From Scylla paramamosain (lineage: Eukaryota > Arthropoda > Malacostraca > Decapoda > Portunidae), in contig NC_087190.1 in assembly GCF_035594125.1 (NCBI RefSeq), positions 6,875,962 through 6,939,961 of the forward strand: a stretch of 64,000 nucleotides of DNA, read 5' to 3'. The translations under genes and the position numbers were made by a program. Under the pieces are notes generated by a model, which saw only the letters and a program-made list of their open reading frames with translations, was not told the DNA's origin and ran no database searches. Of the stretch, positions 24,691-35,289 are shown piece by piece. The stretch's first letter is position 1; each line of letters begins with the position of its first letter.

Positions 24691-26070
24691 TTCCATGACC
24701 AATGATAGTTTGAGAACAACTCTATCATCATCAAGAACAAGTACCCCTTTGAAAGCAGTCCTGGTGAGAGATGAAAGTGTTTAAAAAGAATATCTCAAGG
24801 TAACACAGCCACCTGATTCTATTTCATGATTACTATTATTCTGTTTATTTATTTATTTATTGTAATATTAGGTACAATAACACTATGTAACAGTTTTTGT
24901 CTCGACAAGCAAGTGTTATTTTCCAACTCTTTTCATTGCAAAACAATAGGATATGTCCATTATTCCTTTCAAACTTTGCTTTTGTGTTTTTTTTTTATGA
25001 TTTTTTGCCTCATAATAGCTAAATTTCACCATTTTCCTGTTACTGTCAAAGATAAATTATTTGTTCTTCTCTTGATGAATTGACCACATACATAGCAGAA
25101 TGTATCTGGAAAATGATTGCAGCCTCTTGATGCCATTTCACTTCTTGTGATGTGTCTTCTCAGGCAGCCAAAGCAGAACTGATTGGTGGTATGCAAGCCC
25201 CTACTTTTATATTGTCAAACAGTACTCTAGAATATTCTTAGTGTTTCTAGAATGTGTTCCAGAATGTTCTCAATCTTTCTAAAATATTCTTGAACCTACT
25301 TTACAATATTTTGAATCATTCTAGAAAATTCTTGTAGATTCTAGAAAATCCTTGATACTTCAACATATTTCTACAGTATTCTAGAAAGTTCTAGAATATT
25401 ATGGAAATGTTTACATTGAATAGGATGTTCTAAAATGTTCTAAAAACTTACAAAAGTGTCTGGTAGAATATTCTGGAAGATTTGAAATCTTTGAAATGTA
25501 AGCAAATTCTTCTAAATATGAAAAATTTCTTGATAAATCTGGTCAGTTCAGGAATGATCTTATTAAAATTGAAAATCTTTAGAACACTTTATAGTTTCAT
25601 TGTTATTTGCAACATTTCAAAAGCAATTAGATAAGCAATTGCAATTTTGCAAATGTCTTTACCTGACATAAAAACCAATAGTAACCCATACTATAATGAA
25701 ATAAGGCAAAAATGTAAATCCATTGTTCTAACCACAAAAAACAAAGTTTTACGATCAAAATAACTTTTTCTATTTTACTTAGGTGGAAATAACTTAAAAA
25801 TTATGGTTTCGGGCTAACAAAAAGACAAAAGTGAAATTTTGTTACATAGTGTATTCCTTTCCTTCAGCTGATGCACACTCCTTGTCTCTGTCACCTCCTC
25901 TGTGATGTGTGTCTGTGTGTCTGTGTGCCTCACTGCCTCACCCCTAGTGCAGCACAGTGAGTATCCATATCATTTGTGTGCTCATTGTTTATCACAGTTT
26001 TTCAGTGATTAGTTCCTTCACTGCTTCACATCACTGCCATTACCACTGCTGCTACTGCTACTGTCACTAC
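24691..26070. other. AT-rich interval without a recognised gene
   Basis: No further ERMARD-like exon could be recognised on the minus strand. The main visible structure is a run of TTCTAGAA and GAATATTC words at about 25,220-25,500. A TG/CTG-rich patch lies at 25,900-26,065. Confidence 0.5.
25215..25500. repeat. Cluster of TTCTAGAA / GAATATTC words
   Basis: More than ten variants of TTCTAGAA, AGAATATTC and AGAAAATTC occur in under 300 bp, a degenerate short tandem. The inverted TTC/GAA arrangement resembles heat-shock elements, but no gene start is seen nearby. Confidence 0.55.
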
Positions 26071-26491
26071 TTTTTTTTTTTTTTATGTAGGAAGAACACT
26101 GGCAAAGAGCAACAAAAATCCAATTAAAAAAAATATGCCCACTGAAATGCCAGTTCCATAAAAGGGTCAAAGCAGTGGTCAAAAATTGGTGAATAGGTGT
26201 CTTGAAACCTCCCTCTTAAAGAAATTCAAGTCATAGGAAGGTGTAAATACAGAAGCAGGCATGGAGTTAGCAAGATCAGAAGAGCAGTTAACATGAAAAT
26301 AGCGGTAGAAGACAGCTAGATATGCAACATTGCGGCGGTGAGAGAGAGGCTGAAGACAGTCAGTTAGAGGAGAGGAGTTGATGAGACGAAACGCTTTTGA
26401 TTCCACCCTGTCTAGAACAGCAGTATGAGTGAAACCCCCCAGACATGTGAAACATACTCCATACATGGACGGATAAGGCCCTTGTACAGAG

Positions 26492-27646
26492 TTAGCAGCT
26501 GGGGGGTGAGAAAAACTGGCGGAGACGTCTCACAACACCTAACTTCATAGAAACTGTTTTAGCTAGAGATGAGATGTGAAGTTTCCAGTTCAGATTATAA
26601 GTAAAGGACAGACCGAGGATGTTCAATGTAGAAGAGGGGGACAGTTGAGTGTCATTGAAGAAGAGGGGATAGTTGTCTGGAAGGTTGTGTCGAGTTGATA
26701 GATGGAGAAATTGAGTTTTTGAGGCATTGAACAATACCAAGTTTGCTCTGCCCCAATCAGAAATTTTAGAAAGATCAGAAGTCAAGCGTTCTGTGGCGTT
26801 CCTGCGTGATATATTTGCCTCCTGAAGGGTTGGACGTCTATGAAAAGACGTGGAAAAGTGCAGGTTGGTATCATCAGCGTAGGAGTGGATAGGACAAGAA
26901 GTTTGGTTTAGAAGATCATTAATGAATAATAAGAAGAGAGTGGGTGACAGGACAGAACCCTGAGGAACACCACTGTTAATAGATTTAGGAGAAGAACAGT
27001 GACCGTCTACCACAGCAGCAATAGAACGGTCAGAAAGGAAACTTGAGATGAAGTTACAGAGAGAAGGATAGAAACCGTAGGAGGGTAGTTTGGAAATCAA
27101 AGCTTTGTGCCAGACTCTATCAAAAGCTTTTGATATGTCCAAGGCAACAGCAAAAGTTTCACCAAAATCTCTAAAAGAAGATGACCAAGACTCAGTAAGG
27201 AAAGCCAGAAGATCACCAGTAGAGCGGCCTTGACGGAACCCATACTGGCGATCAGATAGAAGGTTGTGAAGTGATAGATGTTTAATAATCTTCCTGTTAA
27301 GGATAGATTCAAAAACTTTAGATAGGCAGGAAATTAAAGCAATAGGACGGTAGTTTGAGGGATTAGAGCGGTCACCCTTTTTAGGAACAGGTTGAATGAA
27401 GGCAAACTTCCAGCAAGAAGGAAAGGTAGATGTTGACAGACAGAGCTGAAAGAGTTTGACTAGGCAAGGTGCAAGCACGGAGGCACAGTTTCGGAGAACA
27501 ATAGGAGGGACCCCATCAGGTCCATAAGCCTTCCAAGGGTTTAGGCCAGCGAGGGCATGGAAAACATCATTGCGAAGAATTTTAATACGTGGCATGAAGT
27601 AGTCAGAGGGTGGAGGAGAGGGAGGAACAAGCCCAGAATCATCCAA
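26492..27646 (-). pseudogene. LINE-B copy 1 reverse transcriptase
   Basis: Motifs in order: KAYGPDGVPPIVLRNCA, NYRPIALISCLSKVFE, QYGFRQGRSTGDLL, ALDISKAFDRVWH (motif A), SGVPQGSVLSPTLF (motif B) and SYADDTN (motif C, YADD). A frameshift near 26,500 cuts off the C-terminus, which resumes at 26,179-26,466. The catalytic Asp residues are kept. Confidence 0.88.
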
Positions 27647-28870
27647 AATAGAATTTTAACAAAGGTTTGAGCGAAAAGTTCAGCTTTAGAAATATATGTG
27701 ATAGCAGTGGTGCTATCTGGTTGAAAGAAGCAAAGTTATTGGAGATATTTTTGGCTAGATGCCAGAAATCATGAGGGGAGTTAGATCTTGAAAAGTTTTG
27801 ACATTTTCTGTTAATGAAGGAGTTATTGGCTAGTTGGAGAACAGACTTGGCATGGTTCCGGGCAGAAATATAAAGTGCATGAGATTCTGGTGATGGAAGG
27901 CTTAAGTACCTTTTGTGGGCCACCTCTCTATCATGTATAGCACGAGAATAAGCTGTGTTAAACCAAGGTTTAGAAGGTTTAGGACGAGAAAAAGAGTGAG
28001 GAATGTACGCCTCAATGCCAGACACTATCACCTCTGTTATGCGCTCAGCACACAAAGACGGGTCTCTGACACGGAAGCAGTAGTCATTCCAAGGAAAATC
28101 AGCAAAATACCTCCTCAGGTTCCGCCAACTAGCAGAGGCAAAACGCCAGAGGCACCTTCGCTTAGGGGGATCCTGAGGAGGGATTGGAGTGATAGGACAA
28201 GATAAAGATATGAGATTGTGATCGGAGGAGCCCAACGGAGAAGAAAGGGTGACAGCATAAGCAGAAGGATTAGAGGTCAGGAAAAGGTCAAGAATGTTGG
28301 GCGTATCTCCAAGACGGTCAGGAATACGAGTAGGGTGTTGCACCAATTGCTCTAGGTCATGGAGGATAGCAAAGTTGTAGGCTAGTTCACCAGGATGGTC
28401 AGTGAAGGGAGAGGAAAGCCAAAGCTGGTGGTGAACATTGAAGTCTCCAAGAATGGAGATCTCTGCAAAAGGGAAGATGGTCAGAATGTGCTCCACTTTG
28501 GAAGTTAAGTAGTCAAAGAATTTGTTATAATCAGAGGAGTTAGGTGAGAGGTATACAGCACAGATAAATTTAGTATGAGAGTGACTCTGTAGTCGTAGCC
28601 AGATGGTGGAAGACTCGGAAGATTCAAGAGCATGGGCACGAGAGCAGGTTAAGTCATTGCGCACATAAACGCAGCATCCAGCTTTGGATCGAAAATGAGG
28701 ATAAAGAAAGTAGGAGGGAATAGAAAAGGGGTTACTGTCAGTTGTCTCAGACACCTGAGTTTCAGTGAGGAAAAGAAGATGAGGTTTAGAAGAGAAGGGG
28801 TGGTGTTCTACAGATTGAAAATTAGATCTTAGACCGCGAATGTTGCAGAAGTTAACGAAGAAAAAGTTGA
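27639..28870 (-). pseudogene. LINE-B copy 1 endonuclease domain
   Basis: APE-type endonuclease signatures are in order: [20 protein letters not shown]-type word, [26 protein letters not shown] (the GDxN motif), [16 protein letters not shown] and SSDHNLIS (the SDH motif). It continues into [19 protein letters not shown]. The frame is lost after NISNNFAS, where a short deletion relative to the 49.5-kb copy shifts it. Confidence 0.85.
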
Positions 28871-28897
28871 GATAGATAGATAGATAGATAGATAGAT
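28871..28897. repeat. (GATA)n tail of LINE-A
   Basis: About seven units; on the minus strand CTAT repeats follow AATAAAT. Tandem-repeat tails are typical of several non-LTR clades that lack poly(A). Confidence 0.95.
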
Positions 28898-29136
28898 TTA
28901 TTGACTACACAATCATATTACAGCAAACTAAACTAAAACAAAAACTAAAATACAAAAAAATATCCACAGCAGTAGTCCATTAATAATTGTAGTCCACAAT
29001 ATTCTAAATCATTAAATAAATATTCTTGCAATGCAGCAAAAGAACTCCCAAAATACAAAATAAAAAAATTTTTTCTCTACCCAAAAATAGACATTACCAG
29101 ATATCATACAAATTATTCGCATTCATTTAAATTTCC

Positions 29137-32100
29137 TTATTTATATACTTTAAGTACATCGAAAATTACATTACACATCTCGCTAGTTGTACATTTTGTA
29201 AATACATCTTCCATTGTTTCGTATCTATAGTTATTCCTTAGATGTTGGGTGAGAGTACAGTTCTCCAGTACGTGTCTCTCCGTCTGTATCTCACCACAAC
29301 TGCACAGCCGCTCCTCCAGCGGTAAGCGGCCCCGTCCTCGCCTATTCCATCGCCCTGTTTCTATAGCTAGAGTGTGGCCAGATAATCGAAACCTTGTAAA
29401 ATCCAGTCTATGAAACTCATTTAAGATTTGCCTCTTAGTGTAAATCTCGTGTGTGGATAATGTGGGATTTATGTCTTTATACACTATACATCTTGATGTA
29501 CCTGAATCTCTGATGCAACACTTCGCTTTCTCCAATAACACAGACATGTCAGGTACTTCCCCTCTTATCATTTCTTTCACGCACTTGCCCATATTCGTGT
29601 TCTCGTTTATTACTTTTCTCATTGCAAAAGATAGCGGATCATCATTCATACTGGACCTCTCATCCCACATTTTCTTTAAAAACTTATGTTGTCTATATTT
29701 CACAAGGTCAGGAAGCGATGGATAACCCGACTCGACATAACACACCACGTTAGGAGTAGTTTTTCTCACCCCTAACAGTTGTTTCAGTGCCCAGTTATAA
29801 AGCTTAACTACAGGTTTAACGTCAGCATCAATCCAGGACTCACAACCATACACTAGTGACGACAGGAGGGCAGCGTCAAACACACGTCGCTTTACTATAA
29901 AGGGGATATCATTATTCTTCTTTAAAAACGATATAAACTTTAACACATGACATAATTTGTTCTTTGCATGTACCTTAACGGCAGAAGACACAGAACCGTC
30001 ACACGTAAATGGTGAACCCAAATACATATAACTATCACAGTGTTCCACTTTCATACTCGTACCACCTACACTAAACGGCTCCTTGTCTCCTAGCCCACCA
30101 TTGATGACAAAAAATTTCGTCTTTGCACTGTTTATCCTCATACCATACTCTTTACAATATTCCTGTAATATCCTTAGCTTAATGTACATATTCTCCCTAC
30201 TCGTTGATAATAATACTGTATCATCCATGAACATTAAAATTTTTAACCATTCTATAAATACTTCTGGTCTACACTTTTCTTTAACAGATCTGATTAACAT
30301 ATTGACAAACATTACAAACAAAAAGCAAGAGGTAGGGGATCCTTGTCTGACTCCCTGTGAGGCGCTCAATACTGCGGCACCGATAACACTTTCCGTGGTG
30401 CGATACATGGCCACCATAGCGGCCAGCATCACGGCCCCGCACCCCAAACCCTTCATCACAGTAAACAGAGTTTTCCTTGGAACGATGTCATACGCTTTCG
30501 AGAAATCTATAAATACCACAAACATCTTAATCTTCTTTAACCTGGCTGTGTTGGTAAGCAGCCTGAGCGTTACTATATGCTCTATACATCCGCGCTTCTT
30601 CTGCGCCCCTGCTTGTTCCCTGTCTGGTTTGAACCACTGATTCAGGCGTTCACAAAGTACCATCTCATACAGTTTAGCTATAGAGTTAATGACGCTTATT
30701 CCACGATAGTTATCAGTGTTAGTCTTGTCACCTTTCTTAAATATTACAAATACTTTTGCTCTAATCCATGCATAAGGGAACATAGCAGATGAAAAAATAC
30801 AACTAAATAATGTGGCAATAGTAACAAGCCACTGGGGTGACATAAGTGAAAAAACTCCAGGAGGGATACCATCAGGCCCACATGCCTTGTTAACCTTCAT
30901 CCTTTTTATTTGATTTCGTACTTCTAGGGGAGAGATGGGTTCGTCAACCACAGGAATATTAATATCTGTAGACAGATCTGATAAATCATTTTGAGTTTCT
31001 CGTGCAGGATTCAGTACTTTCTCAAAATGGTCTCTAAATTCTGCATCACTTGGTAGATTACTATCACTATGCGTAGATGTACTATAGTTACCCTTCCAAT
31101 CAATTGCCTTCCATACCCTCGCATCGTCATCATCCTCCATCAGCCTCTCCCATCTCCCTAACTCCATTCTACTGACAGGCGACACTTCCTCATTCAGTAC
31201 AACACTACTCTTGGCATATGTATACAAAGTGTCCGAAAGGTTGTTAACATAAGAATTCACATCATCATCTTGTATACATGGCATTTGTTGTGCTATATGT
31301 CTCACAAAATTCTCCTTATCAATCTCACAGAATCTTACAGGTTTTCTTACCAACCTTGATCTTCCTGCCGTTCCTAACAGAGCTGCGTGTCCACCAAGTG
31401 TGGACGCCCGTACACTAAGGTTATCTAGGTCTACCCCTGTGACATTCACTGTGGCAGTTATTGGGGCGTGGTCAGATGGAAGGTCGATACGTTGCATCAC
31501 TGAAAAATCATTAATAGAGTCTAACAACTGTGGTGATACAATACATACATCTAACTCGGAAATCCATACATCACGCTTGCGGTACGTTTTGTCACTCACG
31601 AAATTATTCTTACATGTTTTCAGGTTGTTTAACACCAAAAGCTTGTTATTCATACAAATAGAAGACAACACTTCTGCATTGTCATTAGCAACATTGACAT
31701 CATCATTTATATGTGGGTATGAATATGGGTGACTCTCTTGCTCTTGTACATATGGTAAAATTTCCCTCACTCTTTTGCCAAATCTTGCGTTCATATCTCC
31801 CATCATGATGTAACCATTACACATGTACTTGGCCTTGATTTTTCCTTGAATAGCAGCAAAAGACTCATGACTATAATATTGGGAATCACTTGGTGGTACA
31901 TAGATGAAACCAAACAAAACACCATACATGTTTCGAAACTGTAACCACACCTGATCATTAACACTGGTATCAACCTCGTAAACAAACGGGGCGATACAGT
32001 TTCTCACCAGCACCACTGTGCCTCCCCTGTTACTCGATTGTGTGGCCTTACTTCTAAAGGTTACATAACCGGGGAAATGCACATGCTCATTAGTTTTTAC

Positions 32101-32247
32101 TTCATTTAGACCAATCACATCATAGTTGGCCAGCATTTGTCTAACACTCATTTTCTCCATCTTAGTACGCACACTGTTTATATTCCAAGACATTATCTTT
32201 ATCTGACTTACTTGCTGTGGATTATCTAAAAAAACAAAGGATTCCAA
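29137..32247 (-). CDS. LINE-A ORF2: endonuclease and reverse transcriptase, 1,036 aa, intact
   Basis: Residues about 17-270 are an APE-type endonuclease: MSWNINSVRTKM, GLNEVKTNE, YIMMGDMNARFG and PSDHAPITATV. Residues about 430-720 are the reverse transcriptase: KACGPDGIPPGVF, FKKGDKTNTDNYRGISVIN, FVVFIDFSKAYDIV (motif A), SQGVRQGSPTSCFLF (motif B) and LMFMDDTVLL (motif C as FMDD instead of the usual F/YADD). The C-terminus has a Cys/His cluster (LCSCGEIQTERHVLENC). The function is nicking target DNA and reverse-transcribing its own RNA in the nucleus. The start at 32,247 lies 22 nt inside ORF1. No stop or frameshift was found. Confidence 0.93.
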   Translation of the reverse strand: MESFVFLDNPQQVSQIKIMSWNINSVRTKMEKMSVRQMLANYDVIGLNEVKTNEHVHFPGYVTFRSKATQSSNRGGTVVLVRNCIAPFVYEVDTSVNDQVWLQFRNMYGVLFGFIYVPPSDSQYYSHESFAAIQGKIKAKYMCNGYIMMGDMNARFGKRVREILPYVQEQESHPYSYPHINDDVNVANDNAEVLSSICMNNKLLVLNNLKTCKNNFVSDKTYRKRDVWISELDVCIVSPQLLDSINDFSVMQRIDLPSDHAPITATVNVTGVDLDNLSVRASTLGGHAALLGTAGRSRLVRKPVRFCEIDKENFVRHIAQQMPCIQDDDVNSYVNNLSDTLYTYAKSSVVLNEEVSPVSRMELGRWERLMEDDDDARVWKAIDWKGNYSTSTHSDSNLPSDAEFRDHFEKVLNPARETQNDLSDLSTDINIPVVDEPISPLEVRNQIKRMKVNKACGPDGIPPGVFSLMSPQWLVTIATLFSCIFSSAMFPYAWIRAKVFVIFKKGDKTNTDNYRGISVINSIAKLYEMVLCERLNQWFKPDREQAGAQKKRGCIEHIVTLRLLTNTARLKKIKMFVVFIDFSKAYDIVPRKTLFTVMKGLGCGAVMLAAMVAMYRTTESVIGAAVLSASQGVRQGSPTSCFLFVMFVNMLIRSVKEKCRPEVFIEWLKILMFMDDTVLLSTSRENMYIKLRILQEYCKEYGMRINSAKTKFFVINGGLGDKEPFSVGGTSMKVEHCDSYMYLGSPFTCDGSVSSAVKVHAKNKLCHVLKFISFLKKNNDIPFIVKRRVFDAALLSSLVYGCESWIDADVKPVVKLYNWALKQLLGVRKTTPNVVCYVESGYPSLPDLVKYRQHKFLKKMWDERSSMNDDPLSFAMRKVINENTNMGKCVKEMIRGEVPDMSVLLEKAKCCIRDSGTSRCIVYKDINPTLSTHEIYTKRQILNEFHRLDFTRFRLSGHTLAIETGRWNRRGRGRLPLEERLCSCGEIQTERHVLENCTLTQHLRNNYRYETMEDVFTKCTTSEMCNVIFDVLKVYK

Positions 32248-33101
32248 CTATCAATTATCTCACCATCCTTGTACACTTTACGTTCTCTTGGATCAAGGCG
32301 GATAACGCACCCAACATTTTCTGGCTTCTCCTTCTCCTCTCTCTCAACGTCTCGCAACCTCTTCCACTCCCTCCTGACGCTAGGGTGAACATCCTTCTTA
32401 ATATAGATGGATTTGACATTATCTCCTGCATTCTTCAGACGATTGCTGTTCTCCAAGACGCGACTCCTTACATCCTTATCCGTCAGGGTCAGCAGTATAG
32501 GGCGAGACCTGCGGCTTTCTCCGTTGTTGGCTTCACGTCCCAACCTCCGGTGCGTTCCTCGGACGTCCTCGACACCAATTTTGTTCCATAGAACTTCTAA
32601 CTTGTCTTCGTCGTTTGTAGCGCCTTCTAGTGACTCATTCTGCTCTGGTACGCCAAGGATGACTATGTTGTTCTCTCTTTCCTTCTTGTCCACAGCTTCC
32701 AAAAACTGTTGCTGTGCGGCTATAATTCGTCCTTGCTTCTCAATTCTGGCCTCCATTTCAGTGAGTCTCTTGTTCACAACACTGTCAGGAGATGACAGCA
32801 TAGCTTTCAGCTCATTTATTTCTTGCATTAATGAAGCAAACTGTCCAGTGATGGTATGGAGTTGTTCTTCTTCGTTGTATGACAAAATGCTGTCTATCAA
32901 GTCATCCTTATTTATTTGTTTAAGCTGATGTCTTTGTAATTTCCGTAATTCTGCTACTTGCCGGGCCATGGTGGCGTTCAGCAGTTCGCCGAGGGGGGTG
33001 TCAAGACACTTAGGGTCGTCGACAGAAAGGCAGTCCGACCTGGGGACATTTATGGTCCCCTCCCCAGATGGGGACTCTGAGGCTGGTGTAGGAGTCGCCA
33101 T
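32226..33101 (-). CDS. LINE-A ORF1 (L1 ORF1p-like: coiled coil and RRM), fused to the LINE-B start
   Basis: The open frame is 291 aa. Residues about 50-140 form a heptad-rich coiled coil (LMQEINELKAMLSS...LTEMEARIEKQGR). About 145-230 is an RRM-like core with ENNIVILGVPEQ, and a basic C-terminal part follows (KKDVHPSVRREWKRLRD). This is the layout of L1-type ORF1 nucleic-acid chaperones, which coat element RNA. The first 37 residues ([15 protein letters not shown]...) are identical to the start of LINE-B at 49,544 and probably belong to that host element. The likely start for LINE-A itself is the ATG at 32,969 in a strong context (GCCACCATGG), or further upstream in lost sequence. Confidence 0.88.
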   Translation of the reverse strand: MATPTPASESPSGEGTINVPRSDCLSVDDPKCLDTPLGELLNATMARQVAELRKLQRHQLKQINKDDLIDSILSYNEEEQLHTITGQFASLMQEINELKAMLSSPDSVVNKRLTEMEARIEKQGRIIAAQQQFLEAVDKKERENNIVILGVPEQNESLEGATNDEDKLEVLWNKIGVEDVRGTHRRLGREANNGESRRSRPILLTLTDKDVRSRVLENSNRLKNAGDNVKSIYIKKDVHPSVRREWKRLRDVEREEKEKPENVGCVIRLDPRERKVYKDGEIIDSWNPLFF

Positions 33102-33322
33102 GACGATTTAAAAATTTTTGAGTGAAGGGTGTGTGTGTTATTAGGTGCTTGTAGTTTTGTGTGGAGCAAGAGAGTTGTCTTTAGAGGGCAGGTTGTGACT
33201 GCCCCCTTGTGTTGTGAGACACAAAGGGAAATGTTCAGTGAGGTCACAGCTGGGTTTAATGATAAGTTCACAGCACCCCCTGAACAGTCCTTTAGACCTC
33301 ACTGGGAGTAATTATCGTTTCG
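32989..33322 (-). mobile_element. LINE-B copy 1, 5' UTR and first 37 codons
   Basis: On the minus strand the block begins GCCGAAACGATAATTACTCC at about 33,322 and matches 49,322-49,655 closely, through the ATG at 33,101 to CCCCCCTC at 32,989. Both copies start at the same base, so this is probably the true 5' end of the family. Confidence 0.85.
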
Positions 33323-33412
33323 GCAGGTGTCTACTGCCTCCTCCTCATATTGACTTTATTTTGCTGTAACATCTCAGCAGTACCATTACTGGTACTTTGC
33401 ATCGGCTCAACA

Positions 33413-34700
33413 TCACCACCGTTGGCCATGCACTCGGGATTCACATCTGTTGCCATTCCAGCAATGGGCAGTGGTGTAAACCTGGACGCACATTCTTTTC
33501 TCAGTGGCAATGAAAAGCAGGTGCTCACGCTGGTGTGGATCCCTCAAGGGAATAAAATTCAGTGATGACTCCCCAAAATTTTTCACAACAGCATATTGGT
33601 GTTTACATGGGGCACCATTCATCCCAGCCATACATGTGCATGTCCAAATTGATGTATCAACATGGTAGACTATATCTTCTTTTGACTGGCTCCTCACTTC
33701 ATAGTTATGGGCATCGATCTTGATTATGTCATATTTGGGGATTGATGATGCTCCAGGGAGAAATCTCTTGGAAACAGTGACATCCATATGCCCATTGGCA
33801 AGGTCTATCAAACGGCGTTCATAATAAGACGGCAGTCGTGTCACCAAGAAGTCCAGTAATTGTGCAATGTTATATGCACGGACACGTTCAAAAATTTGAT
33901 CCTTGAGAATCCTCATGGCTGCTTCTGCATAATTGTTTGTGTTATTCCCACGGACAAGCAGGTCATGCCGGTAGCACACAGCCCATGCCTGACGACGATC
34001 ATACAACTTCTTACAGTGGGCCAAATAGTTTGGGTACAGGCTTGCTATATCATTAGCCTGTACCTCAGGATAAGCCTTCTCAAGAGCTATAACACTCCCG
34101 GCAAATGTCATTTTCTTCACAGCTGAAAGCAACTGAGGACGATGATGCTTTCTGATATTGCTCTTCCCTTCCCACAAGAATCTCCAAACTGCTTGGAGCA
34201 AGTGAAAAACACAGAGAATCAACGTAGCCTCAGGAAAGACCTCGTGAAGACTCTGCCTTTCTGCCTCACTGTCATCAGACAGAAACACCAAGGGTCCACT
34301 CGAACTTCGACCAAAGAATCCATCTTTCGGTAAGATCTCTAGGTAGAGCCTTAAAGCCTGAGTTATGCAGTCACGCGACTCAGATGTGACAATGAGGTAT
34401 CCAAGAGGCAAACCGCCTGCTGCACTGTGGGGCAACATCATGAAGATTCGACAATCGTATCTGTCCATACCTCCTGATGCATCAATAAACACAAGTTCCC
34501 CACTATAGTCATGGTTTTGATGCACACGTTTCATTAGTGGTGTACAAAGAGCAATCACAATCTTGCCATTTATGTATTTTATTTTACCACACACCTCTCC
34601 TTGCTTACTATTGTAGCTTTTTATGGCTGCTTCCAAATCATGCAGCATCTGCTCACCACTTGCAGCACCATAGGTTTTGTCAAATATCTTCCTGTACAGC
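33413..34700 (-). CDS. MULE transposase exon 4: DDE core and SWIM finger
   Basis: After the acceptor CTATTCTAG|G the reading is LYRKIFDKTYGAASGEQML. The catalytic candidates are the Asp in VFIDASGGMDRY, the Asp pair in FLSDDSEAERQSL, and the Glu in NNYAEAAMRILKDQ. CVFHLLQAVWRFL is the usual C/H motif after the second Asp. The SWIM finger is CTCMAGMNGAPCKH. The open frame extends upstream to 34,753, but those first 18 residues are intron. Near 33,495 the frame shifts: the expected continuation RFTPLPIAGMATDVNPECM lies in the next frame (to about 33,331). This is probably an inactive copy. Confidence 0.82.
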
Positions 34701-34878
34701 CTAGAATAGTGAGAATATTTATTAGCAAATAAATTTAAGTAACACTTGTTCACATCACGTTTTCACCCCAAAATTGAAATAACTTTACGTCAAATTAAAA
34801 CTCGATATAAAACTTGATATAAAACTTGATATAAAACAACTTAACTTAATTTAGATTAACTGAATTTCTTAATCTTAC
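34701..34878 (-). other. Intron 3 of the MULE gene
   Basis: 178 nt from donor CAG|GTAAG (34,878) to acceptor TTCTAG| (34,701). Joining the exons gives QFCHR-LYRKIF with the Arg codon split AG|G. It contains three tandem AACTTGATATAA words. Confidence 0.8.
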
Positions 34879-35151
34879 CTGTGACAGAACTGTATATCTG
34901 GACAATTGGCACGATCTGCAGCTTCGTAAACATAGTCTTTCTCATGTTGCAGTTGCATGTCTAACTTATGTGTGTTCAGTGCAGATGCAGGAGAATGGCC
35001 TTTGGCATACAGGTTTTTGAAGATCTCTATGGTATCCTCACTAACATCTCTATGCTTAAGCGTATCTGCACTGTTGATCATGTGGTTATGAATGTGTTTG
35101 ATCTTGACCACAGTTGGATAGATCGGCAAGTGAAGGTCTTTATTTTTGGTT
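34879..35151 (-). CDS. MULE transposase exon 3
   Basis: A 273-nt exon between CCGTTCTAG| and |GTAAG. It encodes KNKDLHLPIYPTVVKIKHIH, HNHMINSADTLKHRDVSED and the linker into the DDE core. The HLPxYPxVVxIxHxHNH pattern is the conserved end of the MULE DNA-binding region. Confidence 0.8.
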
Positions 35152-35289
35152 CTAGAACGGAGAAGATGTAGATTTCAGTTAAATGTAGAATTTACAGCAA
35201 TTTATCTGACATAGATATTTTAATCTAAATTAAGTACATTTTCTTATCTTCGATGCCTTGTTTCATGGACCAGAAAAAGAAATTTGGAA

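Larger units (their letters stand above)
26071..28870 (-). mobile_element. LINE-B copy 1, 3' part (downstream of nested LINE-A)
   Basis: On the minus strand it runs from CTCAACTTTTTCTTC at 28,870, directly after the (GATA)n tail of LINE-A, to CTACATAAAA at about 26,075. It has an endonuclease domain and a reverse transcriptase and is closely similar to 49,650-52,595. Its missing 5' end is at about 32,989-33,322, beyond LINE-A. Coding is broken by frameshifts near 27,700 and 26,500 and by an internal deletion near 26,255. Confidence 0.88.
28869..32988 (-). mobile_element. LINE-A: two-ORF non-LTR retrotransposon nested in LINE-B
   Basis: Minus-strand order: ORF1, ORF2 overlapping it by 22 nt, a 3' UTR of about 240 nt, then GTCAATAAAT and a (CTAT)n tail of about 27 bp. 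LINE-B sequence continues at once on both sides: GACACCCCCCTC before it, and CTCAACTTTTTC after it. The copy at 49.65 kb joins those two flanks directly, so LINE-A looks like an insertion with CTC as a minimal target duplication. Both ORFs are open, which suggests a young insertion. The clade is not assigned. Confidence 0.85.

Noticed and set aside
24826..25083. 85-aa Phe/Ile/Leu-rich open frame resembling a small membrane protein
   Set aside because: AT-rich sequence with T-runs and TTTA repeats; no conserved motif, no paralogue and no splice context.
27915..28205. Plus-strand 96-aa open frame (also its mirror at 50,318-50,608)
   Set aside because: Antisense shadow of the LINE-B endonuclease, present wherever LINE-B is.
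30083..30640. Plus-strand 185-aa open frame and other plus-strand frames at 29.4-32.9 kb
   Set aside because: Antisense shadows of LINE-A ORF1 and ORF2, which carry clear domains on the minus strand.
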